Positions 61,150 to 64,000 of a DNA stretch of 64,000 nucleotides are shown piece after piece. The DNA lies in NCBI GenBank assembly GCA_964547525.1, contig CAZJOD010000001.1:1-64000 (forward strand). The letters run 5' to 3'. Within the stretch, counting starts at the first letter, position 1. Every line of letters starts with the position of its first letter. The stretch comes from CAZJOD01 sp964547525 (GTDB lineage: Bacteria; Bacillota; Clostridia; JAAYHZ01). The translations under genes were made by a program, and so were the position numbers. Below the pieces are notes generated by a model. The model was not told the origin of the DNA. It saw only the letters and a program-made list of their open reading frames with translations, and made no database searches.

Positions 61150-62016
61150 ATGTCATATAAAGATCAATATGGTAAAAGGGGATATTTAAACGAAGACTTT
61201 CTTTTCTTTTATTTGAAAGACAGTAAAGGAGAACAATTTGAATATCACTACCACGAATTTTATAAAATCATAATATTTATATCAGGCAAGGTGACATATC
61301 TAATTGAAGGAAAAGCATATATACTCAAACCTTGGGATATCCTTTTAATTACGGATAAAGACATACACAAAGCGCTAATAGAAACAAATGAACCTTATGA
61401 AAGATATATAATTTGGTTAAATCCGAAATTCCTTGAAAAAAACAGTTGCTCTAATAATAATTTATTGACCTGCTTTGAACATCATTTTAATTACAAAGAA
61501 AATCTGCTTAGCCTTTCCCCTGATGATAAGGTTACAATTAAAAATAATTTGCTACAACTGGAGAATTGCTGCAAGAATCAATTGTTCGGTACCTCAATTG
61601 AAAAAAACCTTTTATTTTTACTGTTTATAATTAATTTAAACAGAATATTTATATATACCGATCGTTCATTTTGTGCATTAAAAATACAATTTGACGAAAC
61701 CGTCAACAAGATCATCAATTATATCAACACAAATATTAATTGTAATCTTACAATAGAAGAACTGTCTAAAAAATTTTATATTAGTAAGTATACATTAATG
61801 CATAAATTTAAAAAACAAACCGGTTTTACAGTACATCAATTTATACTTCAAAAAAGGCTTATAGCTGCAAGTAATCTTATCAAGACCGGTGGATCTTTGT
61901 CAGAAATAAGTTATGAATGTGGATTTACCGATTATTCCGGTTTTGTAAGAGCATTTAAAAGGTTTTACGGCCTTTCGCCAAAGCAATTACAAAATAAACA
62001 GTCCGCTTCAAAATAG
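61150..62016 (+). CDS. AraC-family transcriptional regulator
   Basis: A 288-residue regulator. The N-terminal cupin-like sensor domain (FEYHYHEFYKIIIFISG, AYILKPWDILLIT) is followed by two helix-turn-helix motifs. These are NLTIEELSKKFYISKYTLMHKFKKQTG (about 195-221) and SLSEISYECGFTDYSGFVRAFKRFYGLSPKQ (about 249-279). The layout is the usual sensor-plus-DNA-binding form controlling sugar or cell-wall genes. AAAGG lies nine bases ahead of the ATG. Direct repeats overlap its promoter, and it is divergent to the ligase gene. Confidence 0.94.
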   Translation: MSYKDQYGKRGYLNEDFLFFYLKDSKGEQFEYHYHEFYKIIIFISGKVTYLIEGKAYILKPWDILLITDKDIHKALIETNEPYERYIIWLNPKFLEKNSCSNNNLLTCFEHHFNYKENLLSLSPDDKVTIKNNLLQLENCCKNQLFGTSIEKNLLFLLFIINLNRIFIYTDRSFCALKIQFDETVNKIINYINTNINCNLTIEELSKKFYISKYTLMHKFKKQTGFTVHQFILQKRLIAASNLIKTGGSLSEISYECGFTDYSGFVRAFKRFYGLSPKQLQNKQSASK

Positions 62017-62225
62017 AACTTTATTATTTTATTACATATGACCCATTTAAAATAAAATTTTTGTAAGTAAAATCATAAATCCCTTTTAGATAAATGATTG
62101 TAAAGAAATATTTTAATCTTTTTACGATATATACACTTTTTTAGAAAGCAATTCAATCTTTATTATTTTTCTAAATGGCACATAATAAATTTAAATTGAT
62201 CGTTTTGTAATATGAGAGGTATTTT

Positions 62226-62918
62226 ATGGAATGTAGGAAATATAAACTAATAACTTTATCAATATTTATGATAATAACAACAACATCTTGTAGAAATAAT
62301 GAAGAAAATACAAATGAAAACCAAATAAAATTTAATATGGATACTATAAATGAAGATATTCAAACTGAAGTAACGGATAACATTTTCCCTGTAGACCCCA
62401 TTATATTGGAAAATCGTATTGAACCGGTAATTCAAAAAATTGAAATCGGCAGCTTTACAACACCACTTATAAATAGAACTAAAAATAGAGTAACCAATAT
62501 AAAAATAGCATCTGATAAAATAGATAAACATATCATTCTACCCGGACAAGAATTTTCTTTTAATGGGGTAGTTGGTAAGGCTACTAAGGATAAAGGCTAT
62601 AAAGCGGCGCCAATATTTATATCAACTCGGGAAGGTACAAAGAGTGTATATGACACGGGAGGTGGAATATGCCAATTATCCAGTACTCTTTATAACGCTG
62701 CAAAAAAAGCCGGTTTGAAAATAACCGAAAGAAATAGTCATACAAAAAAAGTGCCTTATATTGAAAAGGGTGCCGATGCTACAATAGCCTACGGTAGTGC
62801 CGATCTTAAGTTTATAAATTCAATTATACACCCCGTCGAATTAAGAGTTTATTTAAAAGATAAGGAACTTACTGTAAAAGTATATTCAATTGAAGGCTAT
62901 GAGGAATATATAGGATAA
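62226..62918 (+). CDS. VanW-family lipoprotein
   Basis: A 230-residue protein with a lipoprotein signal (KLITLSIFMIITTTSC, about 7-22), a short linker and a VanW domain. The domain shows FTTPLINRTKNRVTNIKIA, HIILPGQEFSFNGVVG, GGGICQLSSTLYNAAKKAGL and ITERNSHTKKVPYI. VanW-type proteins are common in clostridia outside vancomycin clusters; some are linked to cell-wall processing. GAGAGG precedes the ATG. It is transcribed alone and ends at a terminator. Nearness to the ligase is suggestive only. Confidence 0.92.
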   Translation: MECRKYKLITLSIFMIITTTSCRNNEENTNENQIKFNMDTINEDIQTEVTDNIFPVDPIILENRIEPVIQKIEIGSFTTPLINRTKNRVTNIKIASDKIDKHIILPGQEFSFNGVVGKATKDKGYKAAPIFISTREGTKSVYDTGGGICQLSSTLYNAAKKAGLKITERNSHTKKVPYIEKGADATIAYGSADLKFINSIIHPVELRVYLKDKELTVKVYSIEGYEEYIG

Positions 62919-62964
62919 AAAATTGTAGCAAAAATAACCATAAATAAAAGATATACAAATAAAT

Positions 62965-63000
62965 ATAGGCAAGGAATTGATACCTTGCCTTATTTATTAA
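62965..63000 (+). terminator. Rho-independent terminator
   Basis: AGGCAAGG (62967-62974) and CCTTGCCT (62983-62990) form a stem with an eight-base loop, followed by TATTTATT. It ends the VanW-like gene. Confidence 0.75.
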
Positions 63001-63036
63001 ATAGGCTACATTTTTAATACTCGATTTTTAAAATGT

Positions 63037-63074
63037 ACGCCGACCCGGGGACTCGATACGGCCGCGGGTCTCAT
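63037..63074. other. Short GC-rich island with inverted GACCCG/CGGGTC
   Basis: An unusually GC-rich block (CGACCCGGGG...CGCGGGTC) in AT-rich DNA. GACCCG (63042-63047) and CGGGTC (63065-63070) can pair. On the minus strand one segment loosely resembles a tRNA T-loop (ATCGAGT), but the flanking stem does not pair. Confidence 0.45.
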
Positions 63075-63120
63075 TTATTTGAAAAAATCCTTTTTAAATC
63101 TTCTTATTTTACTTAAGTGT

Positions 63121-64000
63121 CTACAAATCATGCATTGTTCTAGCTATCACATCATCTTGCAAATCCGATGGCAACTGAGTGAAATATGCACTATATCCTC
63201 CAACCCTTACTATTAGATTTTTATATGCATCAGGATTTTTCTTCGCTTCCAGTAATTCCTGAGCGTTTACTATATTTATCTGTACCTGCTGTCCACCCGT
63301 TTTAAAAAAAGTTTTTATGAGAGTTTTCATCTTATGGGTTGTTTCACTATCCTTCATCAAATCTTTACTAAATTTTAAATTCAACACATAACCTGAAGAA
63401 GTGTATTTATGATGAATTTTCGATACCGATTTCAATAAAGCTGTCGGTCCGGATACATCCATACCCTGACAAGAACCAACCGAGTCACTTACCGGAGTTT
63501 TTGACGACCGTCCATCCGGTGTAGCGCCGACAAATCGACCATATATGGGTGCTCGTGTAAAAGTACTACATCCGCCACCATATAAACCTCCCCTGTATGT
63601 TTTGTGCTTTGCCAAAATGCCATAAAAATGGTCTATGATTTCACAAGCTATTTTATCAACTTCATCTTGATCATTTCCATAATGCTGACAACGATTTTTT
63701 ATCATAGCCTGTATATTTTCGTATCCCTTAAAATCGAGTTTTAAGATTTCCAAAAGCTTTTTTATCGTCAGTAACTCAGTGTCAAAAACCAAGTACTTTA
63801 CAGCGTAAAGAGAATCCGCAGTGTTTGCAATTCCTTCTGTCAATATCTGTCCATGATTATATCTTGCTCCCCCGTTTCTGAATTCACGAGCATTTTCAAT
63901 ACAATCCGAAATTAATAAAGTTCTAAACGGATCCGGAGCAAATTTTGCATATGCCAATTGAGACTTATTTGCAGAATCTATCATTAAATTTGTAAAATAT
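63121..64000 (-). CDS. Glycyl-radical enzyme (pyruvate formate-lyase-like), C-terminal part, cut by window edge
   Basis: The C-terminal 290 or so residues of a glycyl-radical enzyme. The hallmark is the C-terminal glycyl-radical motif VRVGGYSAYF. Other landmarks are RYNHGQILTEGIANTADSLYAVKYLVF, GRFVGATPDGRSSKTPVSDS and QQVQINIVNAQELLEAKKNP. The frame stays open through the right edge, so the start and the catalytic cysteine lie beyond the window. Such enzymes need anaerobic activation by a radical-SAM partner, not seen here. It could be a pyruvate formate-lyase or a diol/choline-type lyase; the fragment alone does not decide. Confidence 0.88.
   Translation of the reverse strand, partial: YFTNLMIDSANKSQLAYAKFAPDPFRTLLISDCIENAREFRNGGARYNHGQILTEGIANTADSLYAVKYLVFDTELLTIKKLLEILKLDFKGYENIQAMIKNRCQHYGNDQDEVDKIACEIIDHFYGILAKHKTYRGGLYGGGCSTFTRAPIYGRFVGATPDGRSSKTPVSDSVGSCQGMDVSGPTALLKSVSKIHHKYTSSGYVLNLKFSKDLMKDSETTHKMKTLIKTFFKTGGQQVQINIVNAQELLEAKKNPDAYKNLIVRVGGYSAYFTQLPSDLQDDVIARTMHDL

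Noticed and set aside
59882..62918. Vancomycin resistance cluster (ligase plus VanW)
   Set aside because: The ligase keeps D-alanine-type residues and there is no VanH, VanX or VanRS.
63037..63074. tRNA gene or remnant
   Set aside because: A T-loop-like string is present but the flanking stem does not pair and no other arm is seen.

Overview
The window looks like a piece of a low-GC, spore-forming anaerobe of the Bacillota, most likely class Clostridia. The evidence is AT-rich intergenic DNA, strong AGGAGG-type ribosome binding sites (often with GTG or TTG starts), a LysM/GH18 spore-cortex-type hydrolase, an SLH surface protein, an ECF sigma/anti-sigma pair and a glycyl-radical enzyme at the right edge. 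No rRNA, tRNA or CRISPR array was found. The sequence contains one 10-N assembly gap, which interrupts an amidohydrolase gene. Species cannot be assigned from this sequence alone.

Layout. 0-0.3 kb: a terminus of what looks like an insertion sequence running off the left edge. 0.4-6.5 kb: housekeeping and envelope genes on the minus strand (rRNA methyltransferase, zinc-ribbon membrane protein with a papain-like domain, MATE exporter, lipoprotein). 6.8-12.4 kb: small-molecule and sugar catabolism (amidohydrolase, two TIM-barrel isomerases, MFS transporter, Gfo/Idh/MocA dehydrogenase). 12.6-15.7 kb: an unusual two-gene operon of a stand-alone RyR-domain protein and a large AAA+ protein with two further RyR domains. 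16-19.2 kb: nitrilase-type hydrolase and the ECF sigma/anti-sigma pair. 19.4-31.6 kb: more catabolic genes (URO-D family, heparinase II/III-type lyase, three amidohydrolases, dehydrogenase, class III aminotransferase, DeoR regulator) with a TIR-domain gene among them. 31.7-36.5 kb: a 1217-residue DUF4062-STAND-TPR protein downstream of an SLH/BsuPI surface protein. 37-48.6 kb: TetR pair with visible operators, spore hydrolase, URO-D, dehydrogenases, threonine aldolase, acyltransferase and a two-component system. 48.9-52.1 kb: a divergent three-gene ABC exporter. 52.2-64 kb: GH106-like hydrolase, secreted protein, acyl-CoA synthetase with its XRE-cupin regulator, isomerase, D-Ala-D-Ala ligase, AraC regulator, VanW-like lipoprotein and a partial glycyl-radical enzyme.

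How the genes work together. Most of the metabolic genes fit degradation of complex glycans and modified sugars: a polysaccharide-lyase-like enzyme, a GH106-like hydrolase, three AP-endonuclease-fold sugar isomerases, four Gfo/Idh/MocA dehydrogenases, several metal hydrolases and an MFS carrier. They are scattered in small units, each with its own regulator or operator. Three genes of conflict or signalling architecture (RyR/AAA+, TIR, STAND-TPR) sit between these units within 24 kb. They are the best candidates here for an undescribed immune or signalling system.

A family of short (44-199 bp) inverted-repeat elements with ends resembling ATGATTTCACTGCAATAA recurs in at least six places. Two copies supply the last codons and stop of protein genes. 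Several operator-like palindromes or direct repeats can be read next to regulator genes (TetR, AraC, NarL-type response regulator) and next to catabolic promoters.
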